Source: Clostridiales bacterium (GTDB lineage: Bacteria; Bacillota; Clostridia; Peptostreptococcales; Acidaminobacteraceae). Taken from it: DNA of 64,000 nucleotides. Made by a program: the position numbers and the translations under genes. The stretch is from the NCBI GenBank assembly GCA_016342415.1, contig JAEIOD010000001.1:372001-436000 (forward strand), read 5' to 3'. The notes under the pieces were generated by a model that was not told where the DNA came from, did not search any database, and was given only the letters and a program-made list of their open reading frames with translations. This document shows positions 7,368 through 16,854 of the stretch, piece by piece (within the stretch, counting starts at the first letter, position 1; every line of letters begins with the position of its first letter).

Positions 7368-10280
7368 TTATGAGTTGACTATCTCCTTTTTAAAATTCTT
7401 TCTAATGAACCAGACTAATAATACTAGCGCTAGTAATGCATTTGCAATGATTTGTACTTTTTTCCACGTTGCCATGTTAAATGTTACAGTTGTACCTGGT
7501 ACAATACCATTCATAGCATTACTGTTTGTTACTGTATAGAACAGTCTATGTGCTGTTTTTCTAAAGTTCTGAACAGCTGTTGCACTTGTTGTATCCTCTA
7601 GTGATTTTTGTGATGAGAAAGTGATATAATAATCGGTTCCTGCTGCAATTCCTTGATCTGCATACATGTGCTCATATAAGTTGAAGTCCGAAATAACAAC
7701 ACCTTCAAAGCCCCACTCGTCACGTAGAATATTCTCTAGAAGTGCATAACTACCTCCAGCCCATGTCGTTCCAATTCTGTTGAACGAACTCATTAACGCC
7801 GTTGCAGCACTCATTTCTTTTTCCACTACAGTACCATTCTCGTCGCCAATGTACTTTAATGTTGTTGTAGCATTTTTAACGACTTTCTCAAATCCTTTTA
7901 AGTATATTTCTCTTATCGCTTGCTCATTTGCCCAAGAAGCGACACCATTATTAACTCTATTGGTTTCTTGATCATTTAAGGCAAAATGTTTGATATAAGT
8001 GTATAATCCTTTTTCTGCAGCACCTTCAACAACCGATTCTGCCATCTTGCCACTTAAAATTGGATCTTCTGAATAGTACTCAAAGTTTCTACCTGCAAAT
8101 GGTGATCTATGAACGTTAAGCGCTGGAGCGTACCAACCGTTAACACCTTTATCAAGCGCTTCGTTACCTACCATTTTGCCCATTTCATGCCCCAACTCAG
8201 TGTTATAAGTTTGAGCAATAACAACCTCTGATGGATAAGCTGTACCTTTTATTTGAGCACCCATAAACGAACTTAATCCTGCTGGACCATCAATGTCTAT
8301 AGTCTTTGGTTTACCAACCGATTGAACTTCCAATGAAGTATAAGCACCTTCTAGGATTACATTTACAATCTCTTCAGAATCTACTTGATCAAGTAAAACT
8401 TCCCAAGCTGGATCATTGTAATCCTTACCTCTCATATCGATTAATGAAAGACCATTTTGAGCTTTAGTCGTTGGCATCTCAGCCTCTGGATTTAGATTAG
8501 CTTCAACATCATATGCTTGGAAACCTTCAATTATTTCATCGCTTGCTTTTCTATCAGCAGCATTTGGTTTCACAGGGAATGTGCCTGCAAAATCTGCACG
8601 TGAGAAGTTTGTAATATAACCTTCTTCCATAGTATCTTTAAACATATAAGATACATCATCAAATTGATTTGTTGCAGTCACTAAATCTGTACTTCTATTG
8701 TTGTTCTCATTGAATACGATCGTCTTATTTACATCATATGAAATAGGATCAATCAATTCTTTAACATTATGAGAATCTGTTTGTAATGTAATATCATATT
8801 GTCCTTCTTCAAGAACATATGCTTGTTCGTTCTTATAATCATAAGAAGCCATATCCTCTACTGGGAAAGTTACAGTTACAACCTGAGACTCGCCAGGTGC
8901 AAGTAATTCTGTTTTAGCAAAATCTCCAAGAACAACCTCAGATTTTTCGATACCACCATCATAGTAAGGTGCGCTGAAGTATACTTGTACGACATCTTTA
9001 CCTGAATAGTCACCTGTGTTAGTAACTTTTACATCGAGTGTAATTGCTTCTTCTGTTTTACCTAACTCCTGATCAACAACTTCCCAGTCGAAATCTGTAT
9101 AACTGAGTCCATAACCAAATGGATAGACAACGGCTTCATCATAATCAATAAAACCATCTGATGCTGCTGTCTCATAGTATCTATAACCTACGTAGATACC
9201 TTCTTCATAGTGTACAAATGTTGCATCACCACTAGCATTAGAATCATCAATATTTGTGTACTGATAATGACCGAAGTTAGCAAATGAAGGATCTTGTGTA
9301 AAGTCTGATGGATAAATATCTACCGTATGTCCTGATGGATTAACTGATCCATTTAAAATTCTACCAACAGAATTAAAACCCGTTTTACCTGGGAAACCAA
9401 CACCTAAAATAGCATCAATTTTATCGTCATTTTCCAGTTCACCAAGCTCCATGGCAGCTGATGAGTTAATAACAACGATAACAGTCTCAAAATGTTCTTT
9501 TGCAAGTTCTATCGCTTGTTTCTCATCGTAAGTTAATTCTAGTTGATGCTGACCTTTTTCATAATGATCATCCCAACCTTTGATATCTTGTGATAAGTCG
9601 CCACCTTCTCCAGCTGGACGACTGATTGTGATAATTGCAGCATCATTATACTTCTCAAAACTAGCAATCGCATCATCTGTGTACAATTCTATTGGCATTT
9701 CACCTGAATTGTAAGTCGATTCTTTTGGCTTATCCATTACAATTTCAGATTTTGGATTCTCATACTCTTTTACTGGACCAAAGAAACCATCAGCCATTTC
9801 AAACGCAGCAAAGTCATTTAATAGATCAAAAACAGTACCATTAACTTCAAATCCAGCATTTTCAAGTCCTAATCTTAAGTCGATCAGTCCTTCATTTGAA
9901 GCTGCACCTGAACCTGAACCACCATAAACAGAGTCAACACTCCCTCGACCAAGTAAAGTAACTTTCATAGTGTCTGTCATTGGTAAACTACCGTTATTCT
10001 TTAAAAGAACAATACCTTCATCAGTAATATTCTCCACTACATTAGCAGCTGCAATCTCTAATTCTTTTGAGTCAGCATAATCCATCTCGTAGTAAGTACT
10101 ATCCCATTCATCTGTACCTTCAGCTTTTGTAATAACCATGTCGCCTGTGCCAAGATACAGATTCACATGACCTTCAAAGATGGTTAATCCAATATTGACT
10201 GCTAGTGCTAATATTAATACAATCGCGATGGCTTTATTTTTATGCCATTTTGACTTTTTCTTTTTATTTTCTGAACTCAT
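7368..10280 (-). CDS. Membrane-anchored GH3 glycosidase with swapped domain order
   Basis: The 970-residue protein has a transmembrane anchor near each end (residues about 17-36 and 941-957), leaving the enzyme outside the cell. Domain order is unusual. The GH3 C-terminal (alpha/beta sandwich) domain comes first (GIVLLKNNGSLPM at about 80, GSGSGAASNEG, SRPAGEGGD). A fibronectin III-like domain follows (VVQVYFSAPYYDG to about 510). The GH3 TIM-barrel domain is last (NVHRSPFAGRNFEYYSEDP, KHFALNDQETNR, and Asp865 in VVISDFN as nucleophile). The same swapped order is known from rumen bacterial beta-glucosidases such as those of Ruminococcus albus and Butyrivibrio. The specificity is not readable. 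It lies between a GtrA-like gene and the esterase, with AGGAGG before the ATG. Confidence 0.92.
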   Translation of the reverse strand: MSSENKKKKSKWHKNKAIAIVLILALAVNIGLTIFEGHVNLYLGTGDMVITKAEGTDEWDSTYYEMDYADSKELEIAAANVVENITDEGIVLLKNNGSLPMTDTMKVTLLGRGSVDSVYGGSGSGAASNEGLIDLRLGLENAGFEVNGTVFDLLNDFAAFEMADGFFGPVKEYENPKSEIVMDKPKESTYNSGEMPIELYTDDAIASFEKYNDAAIITISRPAGEGGDLSQDIKGWDDHYEKGQHQLELTYDEKQAIELAKEHFETVIVVINSSAAMELGELENDDKIDAILGVGFPGKTGFNSVGRILNGSVNPSGHTVDIYPSDFTQDPSFANFGHYQYTNIDDSNASGDATFVHYEEGIYVGYRYYETAASDGFIDYDEAVVYPFGYGLSYTDFDWEVVDQELGKTEEAITLDVKVTNTGDYSGKDVVQVYFSAPYYDGGIEKSEVVLGDFAKTELLAPGESQVVTVTFPVEDMASYDYKNEQAYVLEEGQYDITLQTDSHNVKELIDPISYDVNKTIVFNENNNRSTDLVTATNQFDDVSYMFKDTMEEGYITNFSRADFAGTFPVKPNAADRKASDEIIEGFQAYDVEANLNPEAEMPTTKAQNGLSLIDMRGKDYNDPAWEVLLDQVDSEEIVNVILEGAYTSLEVQSVGKPKTIDIDGPAGLSSFMGAQIKGTAYPSEVVIAQTYNTELGHEMGKMVGNEALDKGVNGWYAPALNVHRSPFAGRNFEYYSEDPILSGKMAESVVEGAAEKGLYTYIKHFALNDQETNRVNNGVASWANEQAIREIYLKGFEKVVKNATTTLKYIGDENGTVVEKEMSAATALMSSFNRIGTTWAGGSYALLENILRDEWGFEGVVISDFNLYEHMYADQGIAAGTDYYITFSSQKSLEDTTSATAVQNFRKTAHRLFYTVTNSNAMNGIVPGTTVTFNMATWKKVQIIANALLALVLLVWFIRKNFKKEIVNS

Positions 10281-10300
10281 ACTAATAGCCTCCTATAACA

Positions 10301-10810
10301 TTAAACGCTTTCTGTTGGAATTCTTTTCATAACTACAAATTTTAACACAGGGTATATGATGATAACCTGAATCATAATATTAATTACATTGGTTAAATTT
10401 ACACCCCAGAATCTACCGACTGCAGATGAGATAGGTTCCATCACTATGGTCGGTACATATAGACATATTATATAAACAATAATTACTGTGAATAAGTAAA
10501 TCGGTATCGCAATGCCCAGTTTATTGTTTGAATTGAATACTAAATTTCTTTGTACAATGAAGTTTACTGCCTGTGCACAGAAGAAACTGAGCAAGAAGGC
10601 CAGAAAACCTCCTAATCCTCCACTTTCAATGGCATAATCAAAAATCCAAAACTTGAATGGCTCATCTAGTAATGATGCGAATATAATACTTGTACCCAAA
10701 TTAAGTATTAGGAAATTAGTAATTGTTGCTATATTACTCAATAGATTAAACATAATAAATTCATAGAGATCTGCATGTTTCTCTTTAAATTTCTTGAGTT
10801 TATTGAACAT
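10301..10810 (-). CDS. GtrA-like multi-spanning membrane protein
   Basis: This 169-residue protein has four predicted membrane segments and the GtrA-type signature AQAVNFIVQRNLVFNSN between segments 2 and 3. GtrA-family proteins are thought to flip polyprenyl-phosphate sugars or otherwise support surface glycosylation. Its start overlaps the stop of the GH3 gene upstream by 11 bases, and the next GH3 begins 20 bases downstream, so it is translated within this operon. A loop enriched in Gly (ESGGLGG) lies between segments 1 and 2. The sugar handled is unknown. The neighbouring mutase and glycosyltransferase suggest it serves the same glycan. Confidence 0.85.
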   Translation of the reverse strand: MFNKLKKFKEKHADLYEFIMFNLLSNIATITNFLILNLGTSIIFASLLDEPFKFWIFDYAIESGGLGGFLAFLLSFFCAQAVNFIVQRNLVFNSNNKLGIAIPIYLFTVIIVYIICLYVPTIVMEPISSAVGRFWGVNLTNVINIMIQVIIIYPVLKFVVMKRIPTESV

Positions 10811-13199
10811 GCTTGCCTCTCTTTCTATGTTTCATAAAACTTTTAATTAAACCTGACAGACCTTTAAAGAACGAACCATTAACAATGTCTAGTACTTTCT
10901 CAGTCATTTCTAAAGAAAAATTACCATCTGACATCTTTGCGATTGCTCTAAAAGGCATACTTGATAAGAAAAATAGATTTAAATCCGGTTTTCCTTTATG
11001 GTATGATCGATCTCTTAGCTTTAAGAGAATTTTTATTACCAGTCTGGCTAAAAGACTCTTTGCAGTTTGCATTTGTAGCATGGAGTCATTTAAACCGAGT
11101 TTCGCTTTCGGATCAAAATTTGATTCAGGTAACGATCTACCCAAAAGATGTTCAAAAGTGTGACTTTCAATATTCTTGACATCACCTAAGTAATAAGGTA
11201 TTAAGATATCTTGGTTTTCTGATGTATGGGTAACACCGTTGATATTGAGGTCTCCCTTAAGTAAGATATCAGCAGCTGAGCTACCAACCGAAATGAAATA
11301 CTTCCCATCTTCTACTAGGAACTCATGCTTACTTACATCATAGTATCTAAAACTGTAATCATCAAAATCAATCTCAACTTCTTTTGTTTCACCTGGTTCC
11401 AAGATTATCTTCTTGAATCCTTTTAATTCTTTTACAGGTCTATGAATTCTCATTTGATCTTTTGAAATATACATTTGTGCAATTTCAGCACCAACAACTT
11501 CTCCTGTGTTGGTTATATTAAACCTTACACCTTCTTCAGATACCTTTAAATTTGAGTAAGAAAATGTCGTATAACTTAAACCATATCCAAATGGATACTT
11601 AACTTCAATCTGCTTTTTATCATAATACCTATAACCGATATAAAGGCCTTCTCTGTATTCACTTGTTCGTTCCATACCTGGATAGTTTTCCGAGCTTGAA
11701 CAGTCCGCATATTCTATTGGATAGGTTTCACTTAATTTACCGCTTGGGTTGGTTTTACCGGTTAAAACATTCATCAGCGCTCCAGCACCTGCTTGACCAG
11801 ATAAGAAACCATGAACAATACCATCACAGTGGTCTGACCACTGCATTTCTATCGCTGAACCACAGCTTAGTACCACAACAGTTTTCTTGGCATGTTTATG
11901 GATGGACTTCAGCATTTCAACCTGATTGGCATTGATATGCATATGACTTCTGTCATGGCCTTCCATTTCACTGACTTCATCCAAACCAAGAAATACTAAG
12001 GCAACATCAACACGTTTTACCAGTTCAACAGCTTCATTGATCAGATTCTTATCATGTTTTCCATATCTATCAAAGCCTTTTGCAAAACCTATCATTTCTA
12101 TATCATGGTTACCAACAACATTTAGAAAACTATCTAGTTTAAATGGATTTACCATACTCGAACCGGCACCTTGGTACCTCGGAGTCGAGGCAAAATCACC
12201 AACTATCGCTACTTTGCTTTTTGCTTTGAGGGGTAAAACATCTTCGTTTTTAAGTAAAACAATCGAGTTTTCAGAAGCGCGTCTTGCCAATTGATGATGC
12301 GCTATATAGTCTGCATCTACCTTTTTATCAATATGAGTTTCGTAGAGTACTTTCAAGTATTCTTCTACTCTTTGATCAAGTATAGTTTCTTTTAATGTCC
12401 CATCTTTAACTGCTTTAATGATGAAATCAATACTGTCACGTCCTGGTGTAGGCATTTCAAGATGTGAGCCTGCAATAGCACTTTGTACAGCATCATTACT
12501 GCCACCCCAATCCGAAACAACAATACCATCAAATCCCCACCTGTCTACTAAAACATCTCTTAATAGGTATGGGTGTTCATTGGCATATATACCATTGATT
12601 CTGTTATATGAGGACATAACTGCTTTAGGCTGACTCTCTTTTACTGCAATTTCAAAACCTGTTAAGTAGATCTCATGTAATGTTCTTTCATCAACTACAG
12701 AGTCATTGGTCATTCTTAGGTATTCTTGGTTGTTTGCAGCAAAATGTTTCAAACATGCACCAACACCTTCACTTTGAATGCCTTTAACATATGCAGAGGC
12801 CAACTTACCCGATAAGTACGGATCCTCACTGTAGTATTCAAAGTTTCGACCACACAATGGATTTCTTTTTATATTCAGTCCCGGTCCCAATACAATGTTC
12901 ACTTCGTGATGTGCAGCTTCTCTTCCAAGAGCTTGTCCGACAGCCTCACAGATTTCTATATCCCAACTGTTACTCATTGTTGCAGAAGTGGGAAAACATG
13001 TAGCTTTCACGCCTTCTACCAAACCAAGATGATCGCCATCAGCTGCTTGTTTTCTCAAACCGTGTGGCCCATCTGCTAGTGCCATATGTGGAATATTCAA
13101 TGAAGGTATTTCCCTTGTTTGCCAGAAGTTCTTTCCTGAGAGAAGAGAAGCTTTTTGCTCTAAGGTCATTTGCCTCACTAAAGCTTTATAGTTAGACAT
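10800..13199 (-). CDS. GH3 beta-glycosidase, canonical order, cytoplasmic
   Basis: The 799-residue protein has no signal peptide. The TIM barrel is first (LADGPHGLRK, NIKRNPLCGRNFEYYSEDP, KHFAANNQE), with nucleophile Asp230 in IVVSDWGGS. The alpha/beta sandwich follows (SIVLLKNEDVLPL, GLDEVSEMEGHDRS carrying a candidate acid/base Glu, YPFGYGLSYT), then a fibronectin III-like domain from about residue 560. An extra C-terminal tail of about 120 residues resembles tails seen on clostridial cytoplasmic GH3 enzymes. It should hydrolyse imported beta-linked disaccharides, probably beta-glucosides, though xylosidase or galactosidase activity is possible. It follows the glycosyltransferase gene and overlaps the GtrA-like gene. 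Confidence 0.93.
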   Translation of the reverse strand: MSNYKALVRQMTLEQKASLLSGKNFWQTREIPSLNIPHMALADGPHGLRKQAADGDHLGLVEGVKATCFPTSATMSNSWDIEICEAVGQALGREAAHHEVNIVLGPGLNIKRNPLCGRNFEYYSEDPYLSGKLASAYVKGIQSEGVGACLKHFAANNQEYLRMTNDSVVDERTLHEIYLTGFEIAVKESQPKAVMSSYNRINGIYANEHPYLLRDVLVDRWGFDGIVVSDWGGSNDAVQSAIAGSHLEMPTPGRDSIDFIIKAVKDGTLKETILDQRVEEYLKVLYETHIDKKVDADYIAHHQLARRASENSIVLLKNEDVLPLKAKSKVAIVGDFASTPRYQGAGSSMVNPFKLDSFLNVVGNHDIEMIGFAKGFDRYGKHDKNLINEAVELVKRVDVALVFLGLDEVSEMEGHDRSHMHINANQVEMLKSIHKHAKKTVVVLSCGSAIEMQWSDHCDGIVHGFLSGQAGAGALMNVLTGKTNPSGKLSETYPIEYADCSSSENYPGMERTSEYREGLYIGYRYYDKKQIEVKYPFGYGLSYTTFSYSNLKVSEEGVRFNITNTGEVVGAEIAQMYISKDQMRIHRPVKELKGFKKIILEPGETKEVEIDFDDYSFRYYDVSKHEFLVEDGKYFISVGSSAADILLKGDLNINGVTHTSENQDILIPYYLGDVKNIESHTFEHLLGRSLPESNFDPKAKLGLNDSMLQMQTAKSLLARLVIKILLKLRDRSYHKGKPDLNLFFLSSMPFRAIAKMSDGNFSLEMTEKVLDIVNGSFFKGLSGLIKSFMKHRKRGKHVQ

Positions 13200-13248
13200 A
13201 AATCAAGTAATTCCTTTCTAAAATAGGTGTATTATCACCTTCGATAAT

Positions 13249-14265
13249 TTAATTAAAACCAAATCTCTGCTGAGCTTTCTCATAAGCAAATAATGTGATT
13301 TTTTTTCCGATTTGACCTGGAAAATGAATGATACTGCCTAAGAGGCTTGTTCTCAATTTAAAATAAAGAACAAGATCATATTTCCTAATCTCACGCCATA
13401 AGTTTTCTTTTTTACGAATCGCCTCTTTGTCTCCAATTTTTATAAGTAGTATTGAGGAAACTGTCGTAACGATATTTAAATAATGTGCCATATAATCTGA
13501 CTTCTTACGCTCTTTGATAGACTTTAAATCTACTTTTTCTATCATTTGCTCATTTACAAATAACTGTTGATCTATACGCTTCATCATCATTTCTTCATTA
13601 ACAGACTGATCATCTCTGCCGATGTAATAATGATAAAGACATTCATCCATATAATACATTGTCTTTACATAAGGTAAAGGTAGATAAACAAACAAGTTAT
13701 CTACATAAAAAGTATGATTGGGAAGTTCCAAGTTACACGCTTTCAAAATCTCTATATTATATATCACGGAATGCATAAGGATGTAATTCCCAGGTTTAAA
13801 TTTACCAATATCTTTCCATGCAAATGCTCTATCCTGTGGTAAGACCCCTTTGTAATGCATCACTTTCTTTTGTTTGATACCAACCTTGTCATATATAAAA
13901 TTGCTGATCATCATATCTACAGCTTCATCTGCTTCGATTAAAACTCTCAGTTTTTCAACAATTCTCATCAAAGACTTTCGGTTAACCCAGTCGTCACTGT
14001 CCACCACTTTGATGTATTGTCCACTAGCATGTGCTATACCTGTATTAACGGCGCCGCCATGCCCTTTATTCTTTTGATGAATTGCCTTAACTTGATCTGG
14101 ATATTTTGTAGCATATTGGTTTGCAATGAATTTTGTTCGATCCACTGATCCATCATTAACAATGATAATTTCTATACCTTTATCTATATTAATCAGAGAA
14201 TCGATGCACTGCATCATATAACTTTCTGAATTATAGCTTGGTACGATAACAGATAACGTTTTCAT
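13249..14265 (-). CDS. Family 2 glycosyltransferase
   Basis: I place the start at ATG 14265, where GAAGGAG lies 8 bases upstream; the open frame extends further to 14406 but that part is not protein-like. The 338-residue product opens with LSVIVPSYNSESYM, then IIIVNDGSVDRT and the metal-binding DSDDWV, the hallmarks of GT-A fold family 2 inverting transferases. There is no membrane segment, so it acts at the inner face of the membrane on an activated sugar. Its position after UDP-galactopyranose mutase makes a galactofuranosyl transfer plausible, but this is inference from neighbours. A weak -10 box and a conserved 13-bp site upstream suggest regulated internal transcription. Confidence 0.9.
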   Translation of the reverse strand: MKTLSVIVPSYNSESYMMQCIDSLINIDKGIEIIIVNDGSVDRTKFIANQYATKYPDQVKAIHQKNKGHGGAVNTGIAHASGQYIKVVDSDDWVNRKSLMRIVEKLRVLIEADEAVDMMISNFIYDKVGIKQKKVMHYKGVLPQDRAFAWKDIGKFKPGNYILMHSVIYNIEILKACNLELPNHTFYVDNLFVYLPLPYVKTMYYMDECLYHYYIGRDDQSVNEEMMMKRIDQQLFVNEQMIEKVDLKSIKERKKSDYMAHYLNIVTTVSSILLIKIGDKEAIRKKENLWREIRKYDLVLYFKLRTSLLGSIIHFPGQIGKKITLFAYEKAQQRFGFN

Positions 14266-14290
14266 ACGATTTTCTCCTTCTAACATATAA

Positions 14291-14338
14291 ATAATAACAT
14301 CGTGATCATTCCAACTCTCAATTATTACGTAAACGGTC
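14291..14338 (-). promoter_or_regulatory. Putative activator site plus -10 box ahead of the glycosyltransferase
   Basis: The site GACCGTTTACGTA (minus strand, 14338-14326) lies exactly 29 bases upstream of a TATTAT -10 box (14296-14291). No good -35 box is present. An identical site with identical spacing precedes the GH3 lipoprotein gene (20292-20304). The core ACCGTTTAC resembles a LytTR half-site, and two LytTR regulators are coded nearby. The motif and spacing are seen; the identity of the binder is inference. Confidence 0.5.
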
Positions 14339-14426
14339 ATTTTTTCATCACAATTAACAGTAATAAAACTGTATGTTTTTAAATAAAAATAAAGCCTTGA
14401 TAACAACTAATCAAAACTTCATTTTT

Positions 14427-15527
14427 TTACTCGGTTAATTCAATTACTTTCTGTAAAGCTAAAGATATTATTTGATCCATATTGTAGTACTTATAATCAC
14501 CCAGTCTACCTGCAAATATGGCATGTTCCAGTTCGTTTGCCTTATCTAAATATCTTTTATAAACCTGATTGTTTTTATCATTGTTGATTGGATAATAAGG
14601 TTCTTTTTTAGTTGTCCATTCTTCACTGTATTCTCTACTGATCACAGTCTTCTTTTGAGTACCAAAATTGAAATGTTTGTGCTCAATAATTCGTGTATAA
14701 GGTGTTGTTTTATCAGTATAATTAACAACAGCATTGCCTTGATAATTATCACACTCTAGAACCTCTGTTTCAAATCTCACACTTCGATATTCCAAGGGAC
14801 CATGTACATAATCAAAATATGCATCTATCGAGCCAGTATAAACAACTTGGTTAGCTAGACTATCAAAGTAATCCTTGCGGCTTAAATAGTCTGTATCAAG
14901 TTGTACTGGGATATTTTCTAACATTTTATCGATAATCGCTGTGTAACCTTCTTCTGGAATACCTTGATAACGATCACTGAAATAGTTGTTATCAAATGTA
15001 AATCTAACTGGTAACCGTTTGATAATAAATGCAGGCAACTCCGTACACTTTCTGCCCCACTGTTTTTCTGTATAACCCTTTATGAGTTTCTCATAGACAT
15101 CTCTTCCAACAAGACTTATAGCTTGCTCCTCAAGGTTTTTAGGCTCACCTTTTATTTCAGATCTCTGCTTTTCAATAATTACCTTTACTTTATTGGGATC
15201 AGACTCTCCCCATATTTGGTAAAAGGTATTCATGTTAAATGGTAAATTATAAAGTTCACCTTTATAGTTTGCTAAAGGACTATTAATAAAGTGATTGAAT
15301 GAACCAAATTGATTGATGTAAGTCCAGATCGCTTCATCACTCGTGTGGAAAATATGTGCACCATATTTATGAACATGAATGTCGTGAACAACTTCAGTAT
15401 ATATATTCCCACCAATATGATTTCTTTTTTCAATCACCAAACATTTATAACCTTTTTTATTCATTTCATGTGCAAACACAGCGCCATACAGACCTGCACC
15501 TACAATCAAATAATCATATTTTTTCAT
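14427..15527 (-). CDS. glf: UDP-galactopyranose mutase
   Basis: The 366-residue protein has the FAD-binding GAGLYGAVFAHEM at the N-terminus, the acidic strand end IEKRNHIGGN and the family motif HKYGAHIFHTSDE. Further on are EKQWGRKCTELP and FDNNYFSDRYQGIPEEGYT, and at the end AGRLGDYKYYNMDQ. Length and motifs match bacterial Glf. It interconverts UDP-galactopyranose and UDP-galactofuranose in the cytoplasm, supplying galactofuranose for surface polysaccharide. The ATG is one base past the stop of the histidine kinase gene, so it belongs to the same transcript as the two-component system; no strong ribosome site is seen, in keeping with translational coupling. Confidence 0.95.
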   Translation of the reverse strand: MKKYDYLIVGAGLYGAVFAHEMNKKGYKCLVIEKRNHIGGNIYTEVVHDIHVHKYGAHIFHTSDEAIWTYINQFGSFNHFINSPLANYKGELYNLPFNMNTFYQIWGESDPNKVKVIIEKQRSEIKGEPKNLEEQAISLVGRDVYEKLIKGYTEKQWGRKCTELPAFIIKRLPVRFTFDNNYFSDRYQGIPEEGYTAIIDKMLENIPVQLDTDYLSRKDYFDSLANQVVYTGSIDAYFDYVHGPLEYRSVRFETEVLECDNYQGNAVVNYTDKTTPYTRIIEHKHFNFGTQKKTVISREYSEEWTTKKEPYYPINNDKNNQVYKRYLDKANELEHAIFAGRLGDYKYYNMDQIISLALQKVIELTE

Positions 15528-15528
15528 A

Positions 15529-16854
15529 TTATAACGCGTCTTCCTCTCTGAGAGGTACTAAAATTCTAATGGTAAACCAATTGTTTTCAGTACTGATGGT
15601 CAAAGTACCATCATATTTCTCTATAACCTGTTTGATACTTTTTATACCGTATCCATGATGAATGCTATCAGATTTGGTCGTTTCCAGATCCCCTTCATGG
15701 AACTTGATATCATGTTCGTAATAATTTTCAAATCTTATCATCAGAAAGTTGTTCTTGGAAAATACAGCAACGCGTATGATACGCTTGGCTGCATCTTTTA
15801 ACTGCATCACACTTTCTATGGAGTTGTCTAAAGCATTTCCAAAGATTGAACAGATATCCATAACCAACATAAAGTCCAGCAGAGCGCTATTTACCACACA
15901 ACTCATGTTAATATCATTTTGTTTACACAAGTAACTTTTGTTGGTCAAAATAGTATCTACCACCTTGTTACCGGTGTCGTACTGTGATTCATAAATGAGC
16001 ATGGCTTTATCTATTTCTTCTAGATACTCCTCTTTTTTTATTGGATCCTGTTCAGAACGTATTAAGTTGATCTGATGTTTAAGGTCATGATAACGTCTGT
16101 TAATTATCTCTACACTGTCCTTAGACGCCTGATACTGATCGTAATGTTTGTATAACATATCATTTAAAACTTTAACTTCACGATCCAGTTGCATTTGTCT
16201 TCTTTGTTCGGTCCATGCAAATAGCAGAAGTAATCCACAAAAATCAACTAATGTTCTTACATACAATAGATTTGCTTCTGCTTGTGATTCAACAAAAGGG
16301 CTATCCATCACAAAGTTAATGTTGTTGATTGAAAATGTCGCTAAAGCTATGAGTGCTGCGTTAATTAATTCTTTTAATGAAACACCGATTTGTCTTTCTA
16401 ACGCAACTTTTTTACCATCAAACCAAAAGACCAATAAGAAACATGGTATATAAATCACCAGCATTGAAGCAACGGATAACATCCATGAATGTGAAAAGCC
16501 TTTATATATAACATAGTAATAGAATTGCCATTCAAGAGCAGCAACGAATTCGGCTAAAATAAAGGCTCTTATCATAATATAGCCTGCTTCATACCCTGTA
16601 ATGTCACATGTGCTTCTGATAAAGAAATACATGACAAATACAGCAGTAACCATACCTGGCAACCAGAACATTATCGGCAGTCTGCCATTTATAAGTTGGA
16701 TTGAAATTAAAAGTATAGGTCCGAGCAGCATATAAAGTATCTGACGAAAATCTTTGTACTTTTTCCTAGACGGTATAATATAAATCAAACAAGCAGAGAT
16801 TTCAGCTATTGCAGTAAATATTCTTGGAATATCATTTAAGCCATTTAATACCAT
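15529..16854 (-). CDS. AgrC-like sensor histidine kinase (GHKL ATPase)
   Basis: The 441-residue protein has an N-terminal membrane domain of about six to seven segments (to about residue 215), a helical linker, the phosphoacceptor region RYHDLKHQINL, and a GHKL ATPase domain with N-box DICSIFGNALDNSIES and G-box HHGYGIKSIKQVI. This layout is that of peptide- or membrane-signal-sensing kinases that partner LytTR regulators. Its ATG shares one base with the TAA of the regulator gene just upstream, and the mutase gene follows by one base. The signal is unknown. The membrane-embedded sensor with little extracellular domain is typical of kinases detecting peptides or membrane perturbation. Confidence 0.9.
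   Translation of the reverse strand: MVLNGLNDIPRIFTAIAEISACLIYIIPSRKKYKDFRQILYMLLGPILLISIQLINGRLPIMFWLPGMVTAVFVMYFFIRSTCDITGYEAGYIMIRAFILAEFVAALEWQFYYYVIYKGFSHSWMLSVASMLVIYIPCFLLVFWFDGKKVALERQIGVSLKELINAALIALATFSINNINFVMDSPFVESQAEANLLYVRTLVDFCGLLLLFAWTEQRRQMQLDREVKVLNDMLYKHYDQYQASKDSVEIINRRYHDLKHQINLIRSEQDPIKKEEYLEEIDKAMLIYESQYDTGNKVVDTILTNKSYLCKQNDINMSCVVNSALLDFMLVMDICSIFGNALDNSIESVMQLKDAAKRIIRVAVFSKNNFLMIRFENYYEHDIKFHEGDLETTKSDSIHHGYGIKSIKQVIEKYDGTLTISTENNWFTIRILVPLREEDAL

Noticed and set aside
10813-13003. Several plus-strand frames opposite the cytoplasmic GH3 gene
   Set aside because: They are shadows of a well-defined GH3 coding region and carry no family motifs or ribosome sites.
13249-14406. 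Longer form of the glycosyltransferase starting at 14406
   Set aside because: The extra 47 codons are not protein-like, contain the predicted promoter, and lack a ribosome site, whereas GAAGGAG precedes the ATG at 14265.
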